Shown: positions 55,726 to 64,000 of the stretch, piece by piece | Position numbering within the stretch: the first letter of the stretch is position 1 | How the letters are laid out: every line of letters begins with the position of its first letter | NCBI RefSeq assembly: GCF_013409865.1 | Contig: NZ_JACCBM010000001.1 | Location: forward strand, 1,550,001-1,614,000 | From: Herbiconiux flava | GTDB lineage: Bacteria; Actinomycetota; Actinomycetes; Actinomycetales; Microbacteriaceae | DNA: 64,000 bases | Direction of reading: 5' to 3' | Notes under the pieces: model-generated | Told to the model about the DNA's origin: nothing | Databases searched by the model: none | What the model saw: the letters and a program-made list of their open reading frames with translations, nothing else | Made by a program: the position numbers and the translations under genes

Positions 55726-56045
55726 AGCGGGTCGCCTCGGTGATCGGGCTGCCGCCCGAGAACCGCGAGGAGTACGAGGCCCACCACGCCGCCGTCTGGC
55801 CGGAGGTGCTGGCGCGGCTCGCCGAGAGCCACGTGCACAACTACTCGATCTACCGCTTCGGGGCCCTGCTGTTCTCGTACTTCGAGTACACGGGCGACGA
55901 CTACGAGGCCGACATGGCCGCGATCGCCGCCGACGAGGCGACGCAGCGCTGGTGGGCCGTGCAGGAGCCGTTGCAGCGCCCGCTCGAGAGCCGGGCGCCG
56001 GGGGAGTGGTGGCAGGAGCTCCCCGAGGTCTTCCACACCGACTGA
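55722..56045 (+). CDS. L-rhamnose/L-fucose mutarotase (RhaM-like)
   Basis: 107 residues of the dimeric alpha-beta barrel RhaM family: a His in [16 protein letters not shown], then [26 protein letters not shown] and [12 protein letters not shown]. These proteins interconvert the anomers of L-rhamnose or L-fucose so that the dehydrogenase receives the right form. GTG 55722 overlaps the preceding stop. The following gene starts 47 bp later. The small size is normal for the family. Confidence 0.9.
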   Translation: MKRVASVIGLPPENREEYEAHHAAVWPEVLARLAESHVHNYSIYRFGALLFSYFEYTGDDYEADMAAIAADEATQRWWAVQEPLQRPLESRAPGEWWQELPEVFHTD

Positions 56046-56092
56046 CCGACACCCCCCTTTTCTTCACCCCTTCGACCGAACGGTTCACACTG

Positions 56093-57454
56093 ATGACGAT
56101 CATCACCGGCGTGGACGTCTACGACGTCCGCTTCCCCACCTCCCTCAGCCAGGACGGCTCCGACGCCATGAACAAGGACGGCGACTACTCCGCCGCCTAC
56201 GTCGTGCTCCGCACCGACGGCGATCTCCGCGGCCACGGCTTCACCTTCACCATCGGCCGCGGCAACGACCTCTGCGTCGAGGCCTCGCGTCAGCGCGCCC
56301 TGCCGCTGATCGGCCGGGACGTCGACGAGATGGTGGGGGACCTCGGTGCCACCTACCGCTCGCTGAAGTCCGACTCGCAGCTGCGCTGGCTCGGCCCGGA
56401 GAAGGGTGTCGAACACCTCGCCATGGCGGCCGTGATGAACGCCGTCTGGGACCTCGCCGCCCGCAAGGCCGGCAAGCCCCTGTGGCGGATGCTCGCCGAG
56501 ATGAGCCCCGAGGAGCTCGTCGACGTGGCCGACCTGCAGTACCTCTCGGATGCGCTGACCCGCGACGAGGCGCTCGAGATGCTGCGCGAGCTGGAGCCGA
56601 CCCGCGGACAGCGGATCGCCGAGCTCGAGCAGCGCGGCGGCTACCCCTGCTACACCACCAGCGCCGGCTGGCTGGGCTACAGCGACGACAAGCTGCGCCG
56701 CCTGCTGCAGGAGTCGGTCGACGAGGGCTACCGGCACCTGAAGCTCAAGGTCGGCGCGAACCTCGAGGACGACATCCGCCGCCTCGGCATCGCCCGCGAG
56801 GTGATCGGCTGGGATGCGAACCTGATGATCGACGCGAACCAGGTCTGGGACGTGCCGGAGGCGATCGAGTGGGTGAACCGCCTCGCCGAGTTCAAGCCGC
56901 TGTGGATCGAGGAGCCCACGAGCCCCGACGACGTGCTCGGCCACGCCGCCGTGCGCCGAGCGGTCGCGCCGATCGGTGTCGCCACCGGCGAGCACGGCAT
57001 GAACCGGGTGCTGTTCAAGCAGATGTTCCAGGCCGAGGCGATCGACTTCTGCCAGCTCGACTCGGCCCGGCTGGCGTCGATCAACGAGATCCTCGCCGTG
57101 TACCTGATGGCCAAGAAGTTCGGCGTGCCGGTCTGCCCGCACGCCGGCGGCGTCGGGCTCTGCGAGCTCGTGCAGCACCTCTCGATCTTCGACTACGTGG
57201 CCGTCTCGGGATCGCTCGAGGGCCGGGTGACCGAGTACGTCGATCACCTGCACGAGCACTTCACCGATCCCTGCATCGTCGTCGACGGGAACTACGTGCT
57301 CCCGGGCCTCCCGGGGTACTCTGCGGAGATGTACGAAGAGTCCGTGGCGGAGTACTCCTTCCCCGACGGCGGCTACTGGAGCCGCGCGCTGGCTCCCGCG
57401 ACCGCCGAGACCGCCGAGACCGCCGAGACCGTCTCCGTGGAGGCCGTTCTGTGA
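56093..57454 (+). CDS. L-fuconate dehydratase (enolase superfamily)
   Basis: 453 residues. Enolase-superfamily catalytic residues are visible: KLKVG (Lys pair), MIDANQVWD (first metal Asp), [10 protein letters not shown] (Glu-Glu), GEHGMN (Glu-His) and the later [11 protein letters not shown]. The N-terminal capping motif [35 protein letters not shown] is typical of FucD. It removes water from L-fuconate to give 2-keto-3-deoxy-L-fuconate. ATG 56093 matches the family start. The C-terminus carries three TAE tripeptide repeats encoded by a 9-bp tandem (57404-57430). It is coupled to the next gene by GTGA. Confidence 0.9.
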   Translation: MTIITGVDVYDVRFPTSLSQDGSDAMNKDGDYSAAYVVLRTDGDLRGHGFTFTIGRGNDLCVEASRQRALPLIGRDVDEMVGDLGATYRSLKSDSQLRWLGPEKGVEHLAMAAVMNAVWDLAARKAGKPLWRMLAEMSPEELVDVADLQYLSDALTRDEALEMLRELEPTRGQRIAELEQRGGYPCYTTSAGWLGYSDDKLRRLLQESVDEGYRHLKLKVGANLEDDIRRLGIAREVIGWDANLMIDANQVWDVPEAIEWVNRLAEFKPLWIEEPTSPDDVLGHAAVRRAVAPIGVATGEHGMNRVLFKQMFQAEAIDFCQLDSARLASINEILAVYLMAKKFGVPVCPHAGGVGLCELVQHLSIFDYVAVSGSLEGRVTEYVDHLHEHFTDPCIVVDGNYVLPGLPGYSAEMYEESVAEYSFPDGGYWSRALAPATAETAETAETVSVEAVL

Positions 57455-58470
57455 AGACCCGCTCCCTCCGCACCGGTCTCGCGCTGACCGAGCTCGGCCT
57501 CGGCACCGCCCAGTTCGGCAACCTGTTCAAGGAGACCACCGACGAGGAGGCCGCGGGCGCGTACGACGCCGGCTTCGCCGGCGGCGTGCGCTACTTCGAC
57601 ACCGCGCCGCACTACGGCCTCGGGCTCTCCGAGCGGCGGCTCGGGGCGGCGCTCGCCGCCACCGGCACGCGCGACGAGATCGTGCTCTCCTCCAAGGTCG
57701 GCAAGCTGCTCGTCGACAGCCCCGAGACCGCCGACCGGCTGGACGACGAGGGCTTCGTGGTGCCGGCCGCCACCCGCCGGGTCTGGGACTACAGCCGTGA
57801 CGGCATCCTGCGCTCGGTCGAGGCGAGCCTCGCCCGGCTCGGCACCGACCGGCTCGACATCGCGTACCTGCACGACCCCGACGACCACTGGGAGGCCGCG
57901 TCGACCACCGGCGTCGACACCCTCGTCGAGCTGCGCGAGCAGGGCGTCGTCGGAGCCATCGGCGCCGGCATGAACCAGTCGGCGATGCTCGCCGAGTTCG
58001 TGCGCCGCACCGACGTCGACGTCGTGATGGCCGCCGGCCGGCTGACGCTGCTCGACCAGGGCGCCTCCGACGAGCTGCTGCCGCTCGCGGTCGCCCGCGG
58101 CGTCGGCGTCGTGGCGGCGGCGCCGTTCAACTCGGGGCTGCTCAGCAGCGACCGGGTTCCGGAGGCCGCGACCTTCGACTACGCGCAGGCCCCCGCCGAG
58201 CTGCTGCAGAAGGCCCGTGACATCGCCGAGGTCTGCGCACGGTACGGCGTCTCCCTCCCGGCCGCTGCGCTGCAGTACCCGCTCGGCTTCCCCGGTGTCG
58301 TCAGCGTCGTCGCCGGCGTGCGCACGGCGGCCCAGGCCGCCTCGACCGCCGAGCGCTTCGCCGTCACCATCCCCGACGAGCTCTGGAACGAGCTCGACGA
58401 GGCGGGGCTCGCCCCGCGACCGCCCGCATCACCGACCACCCCTACTCCGACGAAGGACAGCACGCGATGA
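57451..58470 (+). CDS. Aldo/keto reductase, probable L-fucose dehydrogenase
   Basis: 339 residues. The AKR fold is seen in the catalytic Tyr of [18 protein letters not shown], the Lys in [10 protein letters not shown] and the His in [14 protein letters not shown]. The long loop after Lys ([22 protein letters not shown]) is typical of D-threo-aldose 1-dehydrogenase/L-fucose dehydrogenase (Pseudomonas type). It would oxidise L-fucose to the lactone used by the lactonase at 50232. The C-terminus is a short Pro/Thr tail. Both ends overlap neighbouring genes. Confidence 0.87.
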   Translation: MKTRSLRTGLALTELGLGTAQFGNLFKETTDEEAAGAYDAGFAGGVRYFDTAPHYGLGLSERRLGAALAATGTRDEIVLSSKVGKLLVDSPETADRLDDEGFVVPAATRRVWDYSRDGILRSVEASLARLGTDRLDIAYLHDPDDHWEAASTTGVDTLVELREQGVVGAIGAGMNQSAMLAEFVRRTDVDVVMAAGRLTLLDQGASDELLPLAVARGVGVVAAAPFNSGLLSSDRVPEAATFDYAQAPAELLQKARDIAEVCARYGVSLPAAALQYPLGFPGVVSVVAGVRTAAQAASTAERFAVTIPDELWNELDEAGLAPRPPASPTTPTPTKDSTR

Positions 58471-59309
58471 GATTCAGCCGTATCGGCGCCCCCGGACACG
58501 AGACCCCCGCGGTCGAGATCGACGGGATCCACTACGACCTCTCGACGGTCACCCGTGACATCGACGGGGCCTTCCTCACCGGAGGGCTCGAGGCGGCCGC
58601 TGCCGCCGTGACCGCGGGCTCCCTCCCCGAGCTGCCCGCCGGCGGCCGTGTCGGTGCCCCGCTGGCGGCGCCCGGCAAGATCGTCTGCATCGGCCTGAAC
58701 TACCGCGACCACGCCGACGAGACCGGGGCCGCCTACCCGGCCGAACCCGTCGTCTTCATGAAGGACCCGTCGACCATCGTCGGCCCCTTCGACGAGGTGC
58801 TCATCCCGCGCGGCTCGACCAAGACCGACTGGGAGGTCGAGCTCGGCGTCGTGATCGGCGAGACCGCCCGGTACCTCGACTCCCCGGCCGACGCCCGCAG
58901 GCACATCGCCGGGTACGTGCTCTCGCATGACGTGTCCGAGCGGGAGTTCCAGCTCGAGCGCGGCGGCCAGTGGGACAAGGGCAAGAGCTGCGAGACCTTC
59001 AACCCCCTCGGTCCGGTCCTGGTCACCGCCGACGAGGTCGACGACCCGCAGAACCTCGGTCTGCGGCTCTGGGTCGACGGCGTGCAGCGCCAGAACGGCT
59101 CGACGGCGAACATGATCTTCGGCATCGACCACGTCATCTGGTACCTCAGCCAGTTCATGGTCCTCCGTCCCGGCGACCTGATCAACACCGGCACCCCCGC
59201 CGGTGTCGCCCTCGGCATCCCGGGCAACCCGTACCTCCGCGCCGGATCCACCGTCGCCCTCGAGATCGACGGCCTCGGCCGCGCCGAGCAGACGCTGGTG
59301 CAGGCATGA
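58467..59309 (+). CDS. Fumarylacetoacetate hydrolase family protein
   Basis: 280 residues. The FAH metal and catalytic motifs are KIVCIGLNYRDHADETG, EPVVFMKDPSTIVGPFD, DWEVELGVVIG (Glu-x-Glu) and GYVLSHDVSEREFQLE with the metal Asp. The final GTPAGVALGI is also conserved. In the fucose pathway such an enzyme cleaves 2,4-diketo-3-deoxy-L-fuconate to pyruvate and L-lactate. The next gene (an SDR) makes that diketo acid, which fits the order. ATG 58467 overlaps the AKR stop. Confidence 0.9.
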   Translation: MRFSRIGAPGHETPAVEIDGIHYDLSTVTRDIDGAFLTGGLEAAAAAVTAGSLPELPAGGRVGAPLAAPGKIVCIGLNYRDHADETGAAYPAEPVVFMKDPSTIVGPFDEVLIPRGSTKTDWEVELGVVIGETARYLDSPADARRHIAGYVLSHDVSEREFQLERGGQWDKGKSCETFNPLGPVLVTADEVDDPQNLGLRLWVDGVQRQNGSTANMIFGIDHVIWYLSQFMVLRPGDLINTGTPAGVALGIPGNPYLRAGSTVALEIDGLGRAEQTLVQA

Positions 59310-60055
59310 GCGGCGTCTTCGAGGGGCTGACCGCGATCGTCACGGGAGGCGCATCCGGAATCGGGGCCTCCACCGCGACCGCGCTGCTCGCCGCCGGCGC
59401 CCGCGTCGCCGTGCTCGATCGCGCCACCGAGGGAGCGCCCGAGGGAGCCGTGCTCGTCACCGCCGACGTGACCGACCGCGCCTCGGTGCAGCAGGCCGTC
59501 GACGCCGCGGCCGAGGCCCTCGGCGGCATCGACATCGTGGTGAACAACGCGGGCATCAGCGCCGTGGGCACCGTGGAGCAGAACGACGACGAGCAGTGGG
59601 CCCGCGTGCTCGACGTGAACGTCGTGGGCATGGCCCGCGTCTCGGCCGCCGCGCTGCCGTGGCTCCGCCGCTCCGAGCACGCCGCGATCGTCAACCTCTG
59701 CTCGATCGCGGCGCTGAACGGCCTGCCCGACCGCGCGCTCTACTCGGCGTCGAAGGGTGCGGTGCTGGCGCTCACGTTCGCCATGGCCACCGACCATGTG
59801 GCCGAGGGCGTGCGCGTCAACGCCGTCAGCCCCGGCACCGTCGCGACCCCGTTCGTCGAGCGGATGCTGCAGGGCTTCGACGACCCGGTCGCCGAGCGCG
59901 CGGCCCTCGACGCCCGCCAGGCCACCGGCCGCATGGTCTCGCCCGATGAGGTCGCCCAGGCCATCCTCTACCTCGCGAGCCCGCTCTCGGCCTCCACGAC
60001 GGGCACGGCCCTCGAGGTCGACGGCGGCGTCACCCACCTCCGCGTCCGCCGCTGA
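59306..60055 (+). CDS. SDR oxidoreductase, probable 2-keto-3-deoxy-L-fuconate dehydrogenase
   Basis: 249 residues. The NAD loop is IVTGGASGIGASTATALLAAG, NNAGIS follows, and the catalytic Ser-Tyr-Lys lies in LCSIAALNGLPDRALYSASKGA. It ends TALEVDGGVTHLRVRR. It would oxidise 2-keto-3-deoxy-L-fuconate to the 2,4-diketo acid cleaved by the FAH enzyme encoded directly before. It is the last gene of the operon and converges with purU, with 33 bp and only a weak GGGCC/GGCCC stem between them. Confidence 0.88.
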   Translation: MSGVFEGLTAIVTGGASGIGASTATALLAAGARVAVLDRATEGAPEGAVLVTADVTDRASVQQAVDAAAEALGGIDIVVNNAGISAVGTVEQNDDEQWARVLDVNVVGMARVSAAALPWLRRSEHAAIVNLCSIAALNGLPDRALYSASKGAVLALTFAMATDHVAEGVRVNAVSPGTVATPFVERMLQGFDDPVAERAALDARQATGRMVSPDEVAQAILYLASPLSASTTGTALEVDGGVTHLRVRR

Positions 60056-60088
60056 GGGCCGGCGCCCGCATCCTGGCCCCGACCGCTG

Positions 60089-60946
60089 CTAGCGGAAGAT
60101 GATGGTGCGGGCGCCGTCGAGGAGCACGCGGTGCTCGGCGAACCAGGTCACGGCCGTGGTCAGGGTGCGGCTCTCCTCGTCCTGCCCTATCGCCACGAGC
60201 TCCGACGGCGTGCGGGTGTGGTCGACGCGCACCACGTTCTGCTCGATGATCGGGCCCTCGTCGAGGTCGCTGGTGACGAAGTGCGCGGTGGCGCCGATGA
60301 GCTTCACCCCGCGGGCGTGCGCCTGCTTGTAGGGGTTCGCGCCCTTGAAGCCCGGCAGGAAGGAGTGGTGGATGTTGATCATCCGCCCCGCCAGCCGCTC
60401 GCACAGCTCGGGCGAGACGATCTGCATGTAGCGGGCCAGCACCACGAGCTCGATGTCGTGCTCCTCGACGACCTCGAGCACGCGCCGCTCGAACGCGGCC
60501 TTCGACTCGGGCGAGGTGACCGGCAGCGACTCGAACGGCACGTCGTAGAAGCCGGCGAGGTCGCGGAGCGCGCCGTGGTTCGACAGCACCAGCGGGATCT
60601 CGACGGGCAGCTGCCCCGCACGGCGCCGGAACAGCAGGTCGTTCACGCAGTGCGCCGCCGTCGAGCCGAGCACGAGGGTGCGCAGCGGCCGGCCGACGGT
60701 GTCGAGCCGCCAGTCCATCGCGTAGCGCTCGACGACGGCGGCGAGGGCGGCCTCGAACACCTCGCGGCCCGCCTCCGACTCGACCTGCAGGCGCATGAAG
60801 AAGCGGCCCGTGTCGGAGGAGGAGAACTGCTGGCTCTCGGTGATGTTGCCGCCCGACTCGACCACCGCGCCGCTGACCGCGTGCACGATCCCGGGGAGGT
60901 CGGCGCAGACGAACGTCAGCACCCAGTGGTTTCTCGGCAGCGACAT
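60089..60946 (-). CDS. purU: Formyltetrahydrofolate deformylase
   Basis: 285 residues. An N-terminal ACT domain (HWVLTFVCADLPGIVHAVSGAVVESGGNI) senses folate or amino acid status. The C-terminal formyltransferase-like domain has INIHHSFLPGFKGANPY and the catalytic Asp in DLDEGPIIEQ. It hydrolyses 10-formyl-THF to formate and THF and so balances one-carbon pools, which suits its place near glyA and folD. ATG 60946 has GAGGAG 6 nt upstream. The TATTCT box at 60981-60986 on the minus strand would give a leader of about 25-30 nt. Confidence 0.93.
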   Translation of the reverse strand: MSLPRNHWVLTFVCADLPGIVHAVSGAVVESGGNITESQQFSSSDTGRFFMRLQVESEAGREVFEAALAAVVERYAMDWRLDTVGRPLRTLVLGSTAAHCVNDLLFRRRAGQLPVEIPLVLSNHGALRDLAGFYDVPFESLPVTSPESKAAFERRVLEVVEEHDIELVVLARYMQIVSPELCERLAGRMINIHHSFLPGFKGANPYKQAHARGVKLIGATAHFVTSDLDEGPIIEQNVVRVDHTRTPSELVAIGQDEESRTLTTAVTWFAEHRVLLDGARTIIFR

Positions 60947-60979
60947 CGGATCTCCTCTTGCCTGGAACGGGCTCTCCGC

Positions 60980-60986
60980 TAGAATA
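60980..60986. promoter_or_regulatory. Overlapping divergent -10 elements for purU and the MFS gene
   Basis: TAGAAT reads rightwards (60980-60985) and TATTCT leftwards (60986-60981). The two promoters share the same bases, so they should compete for polymerase. Confidence 0.5.
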
Positions 60987-61149
60987 GTGAATGGTCGCGC
61001 GGTCATCGTCCGGCCACGGGCATGTACGAAGTCGTCGCCGTCTGCGAGAGAAGTCGATTCGCCCCGAGTCGACCTGGCCACGGCGCTTCAGGTCGTCAGG
61101 AACAGGCACTCGAGCCTCCTCTGTCCGCCGAATTTCGAGATGTCTTCGA

Positions 61150-62400
61150 ATGGTGCGCACTGCTGTGACCACATTTCTGCCGCAGACCGGGTCGATCCCG
61201 GTCGTCAAGCGCTTCCCCTGGGGCGGTCTGATCGTCCTGGCGACCGCCGTCTTCCTCTCGGTCACCGCCGAGATGATCCCGACGGGCCTCCTGCCCGAGA
61301 TGAGCACGAGCCTCGGCGTCACCGAGTCCCAGACCGGTCTGCTGATCAGCTTCTTCGCCTTCGCGGTCGTGCTCACGAGCGTGCCGCTCAGCCTGCTCTT
61401 CCGCCGGGTGCCCCGGCACCTGCTGCTCGTCGGCGTGCTCGTCGTGGTCGCCGTCACCAGCGTTCTGGCCTCGATGGCGCCGAGCTACGAGTTCCTCGTC
61501 GTCGTGCGCATCATCGGCGGCATGGCGCACGGCGTGTTCTGGGGCGTCGTCGGCGCCTACTCCGCGCACCTCGTGCCCAAGGAGCAGATCGGCCGCGCGG
61601 TCGCCCTCACCACCGGCGGCGGAACCCTCGCGTTCGTGCTCGGCGTGCCGCTGGCCACCGCGGTCGGCCACGCCTTCGGCTGGCGCATCCCGTTCCTCGC
61701 CGTGGGCCTCCTGGCGCTCCTCGGTGCCGTGCTGCTTTGGTTCATGCTGCCCCGGGTCGACCACCTGAAGCACGCGGTCCAGGATGCGCGGCTCACCGAC
61801 TCCGGCCGCCGACGCCGCTTCGTCTGGAACGACAGCATCCCCGCCGTGGCCCTGGTCTGCATCTTCGCCGCCGTCGTCACCGTCGGGCACTACTCCTTCT
61901 ACACCTACATCGCGCCGTTCATGATCGACCGGATGGGCGTGGCCGAGGGCGACGTCGGCCTGCTGCTGCTCGTCTACGGCGTGGCCGGGGCCCTCGGGCT
62001 GATCATCGCCGGCTCCGTCTTCGGCAAGCGGCCGTCGACCGGGCTGCTCGTCTCGCTGGCCGTCACCGCAGCCTCGGTGCTCGTGCTCTCGGTCTTCACC
62101 GCGAACCCGGTGATCGCGATCGGCTCCTTCGCGCTCTGGGGCGTCGTCTTCGGCATCATCCCGACGCTCATGGCCACCCGGCTGATGCACGTCGCCGACC
62201 CGGCCATCCGCGACGCCGCCAGCGCGTTCTACTCGACGGCCTTCAACGTCGGCATCGGCCTCGGGGCGGTCGTGGGGGCTCTCTTCCTCGACACCTTCGG
62301 GCTCGAGGTGCTGCCCTGGGTCGACCTCGTGGCCATCGTGATCGGCGCCTCGCTGCTGCTCGCGACCCCGATGATCACTCGCCGCGCAGCCCGCTCCTGA
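61150..62400 (+). CDS. Major facilitator superfamily transporter, DHA1-type
   Basis: 416 residues and about twelve hydrophobic helices, opening RFPWGGLIVLATAVFLSVTAEMIPTGLLPEM. The antiporter signature of DHA1 drug/sugar exporters appears in GGMAHGVFWGVVGAYSAHLVP. Loop 2-3 is LLFRRVPRHLL. Export of sugars, amino acids or drugs is possible; the substrate is not evident. ATG 61150 is chosen because the conserved N-terminus starts shortly after. An ATG at 60991, 5 nt after TAGAAT, is in frame and would add a 53-residue Arg/Ser-rich leader, so a leaderless longer form cannot be excluded. Confidence 0.85.
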   Translation: MVRTAVTTFLPQTGSIPVVKRFPWGGLIVLATAVFLSVTAEMIPTGLLPEMSTSLGVTESQTGLLISFFAFAVVLTSVPLSLLFRRVPRHLLLVGVLVVVAVTSVLASMAPSYEFLVVVRIIGGMAHGVFWGVVGAYSAHLVPKEQIGRAVALTTGGGTLAFVLGVPLATAVGHAFGWRIPFLAVGLLALLGAVLLWFMLPRVDHLKHAVQDARLTDSGRRRRFVWNDSIPAVALVCIFAAVVTVGHYSFYTYIAPFMIDRMGVAEGDVGLLLLVYGVAGALGLIIAGSVFGKRPSTGLLVSLAVTAASVLVLSVFTANPVIAIGSFALWGVVFGIIPTLMATRLMHVADPAIRDAASAFYSTAFNVGIGLGAVVGALFLDTFGLEVLPWVDLVAIVIGASLLLATPMITRRAARS

Positions 62401-62402
62401 GG

Positions 62403-62490
62403 TAAGCTGACCCCGTCGCAACTGGCGTTCAGATGGTCACCATCGGGAAGCGACGGACAGGGATTCGGCCGCGCGCCTGGGTCGATACGA
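62403..62490 (+). promoter_or_regulatory. ZTP (pfl) riboswitch in the glyA-folD leader, with promoter
   Basis: TAAGCT (62403-62408) is a -10 box. The RNA then shows the pfl-motif pieces in order: stem CCGTCGC (62413-62419) with GCGACGG (62450-62456), the conserved AACTGGCG (62420-62427), an inner hairpin GATGG-tca-CCATC (62432-62444), and the conserved GGCCGCGCGCCTGGG (62467-62481) forming the pseudoknot side. This matches the aptamer that binds ZTP/ZMP when 10-formyl-THF is low. A CCTCC stretch at 62493-62497 could pair with the AGGAG ribosome binding site of glyA, so translational control is likely. Confidence 0.85.
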
Positions 62491-62530
62491 ATCCTCCCCT
62501 TCACGTCCGTCACGCCAAAAGGAGCCCGTC

Positions 62531-63805
62531 ATGTCCGACACCTTCAACCTGCCCCTGGCCGAGGTCGATCCCGAGATCGCCGAGGTGCTGAAGCTCGAGC
62601 TCGGCCGCCAGCGCGGCACCCTCGAGATGATCGCCTCCGAGAACTTCGTGCCCCGCGCCGTGCTCGAGTCGCAGGGCTCGGTGCTCACCAACAAGTACGC
62701 CGAGGGGTACCCCGGCCGCCGCTACTACGGGGGCTGCGAGTTCGTCGACATCGCCGAGGAGCTGGCCATCGCCCGCGCCAAGTCGCTGTTCGGCGCCGAG
62801 TACGCCAACGTGCAGCCCCACTCCGGTGCCACCGCCAACGCGGCGGTGCTCTCGGCCATCGCGACCCCGGGCGACACCATCCTCGGTCTCGAGCTCGCGC
62901 ACGGCGGCCACCTCACCCACGGCATGAAGCTCAACTTCTCGGGCAAGCTCTACAACGCCGTCTCCTACGGCGTCGACCCCGAGACCTTCCTCGTCGACAT
63001 GAACGTGGTGCGCGACAAGGCCCTCGAGCACAAGCCGCAGGTCATCATCGCCGGCTGGTCGGCCTACCCCCGCCAGCTCGACTTCGCGGCCTTCCGCGCC
63101 ATCGCCGACGAGGTGGGCGCGAAGCTCTGGGTCGACATGGCGCACTTCGCCGGCCTCGTGGCCGCGGGCCTGCACCCCTCGCCCGTGCCCTTCGCCGACG
63201 TCGTCTCGTCGACCGTGCACAAGACCATCGGCGGCCCCCGCTCCGGCTTCATCATCAGCCGCGACACCGAGCTGGCGAAGAAGCTGAACTCGAACGTCTT
63301 CCCGGGCCAGCAGGGCGGCCCGCTGATGCACGTCATCGCCGCCAAGGCCACCGCGTTCAAGCTCGCGGCCGAGCCGGAGTTCAAAGATCGTCAGGTGCGC
63401 ACCCTCAGCGGCGCGCGCATCCTGGCCGAGCGCCTCATCGCCGACGACACCCGCGGCGCCGGCGTCGACGTGCTCACCGGGGGCACCGACGTGCACCTCG
63501 TGCTCGCCGACCTCCGCACCTCGGAGCTCGACGGCCAGCAGGCCGAGGACATCCTGCACGAGGTGGGCATCACCGTGAACCGCAACTCGGTGCCCTTCGA
63601 CCCGCGCCCGCCGATGGTCACCTCCGGCCTCCGCATCGGCACGCCCGCCCTTGCCACCCGCGGCTTCGGCGACGTCGAGTTCACCGAGGTGGCCGACATC
63701 ATCGCCACCGCGCTGAAGCCCGAGCCCGACGTCGAATCGCTGCGTGCCCGCGTGCTCACGCTGACCGACGGCTTCCCGCTCTACCCGGGCCTCGAGCAGT
63801 GGTAG
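62531..63805 (+). CDS. glyA: Serine hydroxymethyltransferase
   Basis: Pyridoxal-phosphate enzyme that makes glycine and 5,10-methylene-THF from serine and THF. 424 residues. The motifs [40 protein letters not shown] and the PLP lysine in [16 protein letters not shown] are all present. ATG 62531 has AAAAGGAG 7 nt upstream. It is under the ZTP riboswitch, so it should rise when 10-formyl-THF is short. folD starts inside its last codons. Confidence 0.97.
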   Translation: MSDTFNLPLAEVDPEIAEVLKLELGRQRGTLEMIASENFVPRAVLESQGSVLTNKYAEGYPGRRYYGGCEFVDIAEELAIARAKSLFGAEYANVQPHSGATANAAVLSAIATPGDTILGLELAHGGHLTHGMKLNFSGKLYNAVSYGVDPETFLVDMNVVRDKALEHKPQVIIAGWSAYPRQLDFAAFRAIADEVGAKLWVDMAHFAGLVAAGLHPSPVPFADVVSSTVHKTIGGPRSGFIISRDTELAKKLNSNVFPGQQGGPLMHVIAAKATAFKLAAEPEFKDRQVRTLSGARILAERLIADDTRGAGVDVLTGGTDVHLVLADLRTSELDGQQAEDILHEVGITVNRNSVPFDPRPPMVTSGLRIGTPALATRGFGDVEFTEVADIIATALKPEPDVESLRARVLTLTDGFPLYPGLEQW

Positions 63806-64000
63806 CCGAGCGCCTCGACGGGGTCGCCACCGCGACCGCGTTGAAGGACGAGATCCGCGCGCGGGTCGACGCCCTGCGCTCCCGCGGCATCCACCCGGGG
63901 CTCGGCACGCTGCTCGTCGGCTCCGACCCCGGGTCGATCTCCTACGTCGCCGGCAAGCACCGCGACTGCGCCGAGGTCGGCATCGAGTCGGTGCGGGTCG
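63799..64000 (+). CDS. folD: Methylenetetrahydrofolate dehydrogenase/cyclohydrolase, 5' part
   Basis: The first 67 codons are in the window. GTG 63799 overlaps the last codons of glyA by 7 nt. The translation [22 protein letters not shown], then [31 protein letters not shown], is the FolD catalytic domain with the Tyr and Lys of the active site ([10 protein letters not shown]). FolD converts the methylene-THF made by GlyA to 10-formyl-THF, so the operon directly raises the folate form that the upstream riboswitch monitors. The rest is outside the window. Confidence 0.92.
   Translation, partial: MVAERLDGVATATALKDEIRARVDALRSRGIHPGLGTLLVGSDPGSISYVAGKHRDCAEVGIESVRV

Overview
The window is about 70% G+C, densely packed and strongly biased towards codons ending in G or C. 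Gene content and order point to an actinobacterium of the family Microbacteriaceae: guaB, guaB3 and glpD in a row, sucCD beside a PerM/DUF6350 gene and purNH, a eukaryote-type NADP isocitrate dehydrogenase, a DUF222/HNH (13E12) gene, and many leaderless promoters. The genus cannot be fixed from the sequence alone. No rRNA, tRNA, CRISPR array or insertion sequence was found. No stretch longer than 300 bases lacks a gene.

Region 1 (1-25,200) is mostly core metabolism. It holds the 3' end of guaB, a cysteine-free GuaB paralogue (GuaB3), glpD, a two-gene cation/proton antiporter, SURF1, DUF3817, guaA, a membrane acyltransferase, a Bax-inhibitor-1 protein, a glycerophosphodiesterase, the helicase PcrA, an LPxTG-anchored thioester-domain surface protein, sucCD, two membrane proteins, purN and purH, and a membrane-fused dimethylargininase.

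Region 2 (25,400-33,200) holds a heterodimeric ABC exporter pair, a DUF222/HNH endonuclease, a small lipoprotein, an alkyltransferase-like protein, a GNAT enzyme, and icd behind a perfect 18-bp palindrome.

Region 3 (33,285-42,622) is an amino-sugar locus. nagA and a small membrane gene run leftwards. A ROK regulator, a sugar ABC importer (binding protein and two permeases, no ATPase gene), a family 3 glycoside hydrolase, a ROK kinase and nagB run rightwards. Together they would import GlcNAc or chitooligosaccharides, cleave and phosphorylate them, and deliver fructose 6-phosphate.

Region 4 (42,647-60,055) is a large sugar-acid and deoxysugar locus. A leftward operon encodes KDG kinase, KDPG aldolase, an SDR and a Zn-dehydrogenase. 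It diverges from an operon of a family III CoA-transferase, a solute-binding-protein homologue without a signal peptide, and a MaoC hydratase. A LacI-type regulator follows. Next comes a lactonase, an ABC importer and a catabolic operon (Gfo/Idh/MocA dehydrogenase, mutarotase, L-fuconate dehydratase-like enolase, aldo/keto reductase, FAH hydrolase, SDR) that matches the non-phosphorylative L-fucose pathway to pyruvate and lactate. LacI-like operator palindromes recur at three places and suggest one regulon.

Region 5 (60,089-64,000) is one-carbon metabolism: purU, an MFS exporter, and glyA-folD preceded by a ZTP (pfl) riboswitch.

The most unusual points are the CoA-transferase/cytosolic binding-protein/MaoC trio, the cysteine-free GuaB3, the membrane-fused dimethylargininase, the surface thioester protein, guaA apparently starting at ATT, and at least nine leaderless genes with a -10 box 5-7 nt before the start codon.
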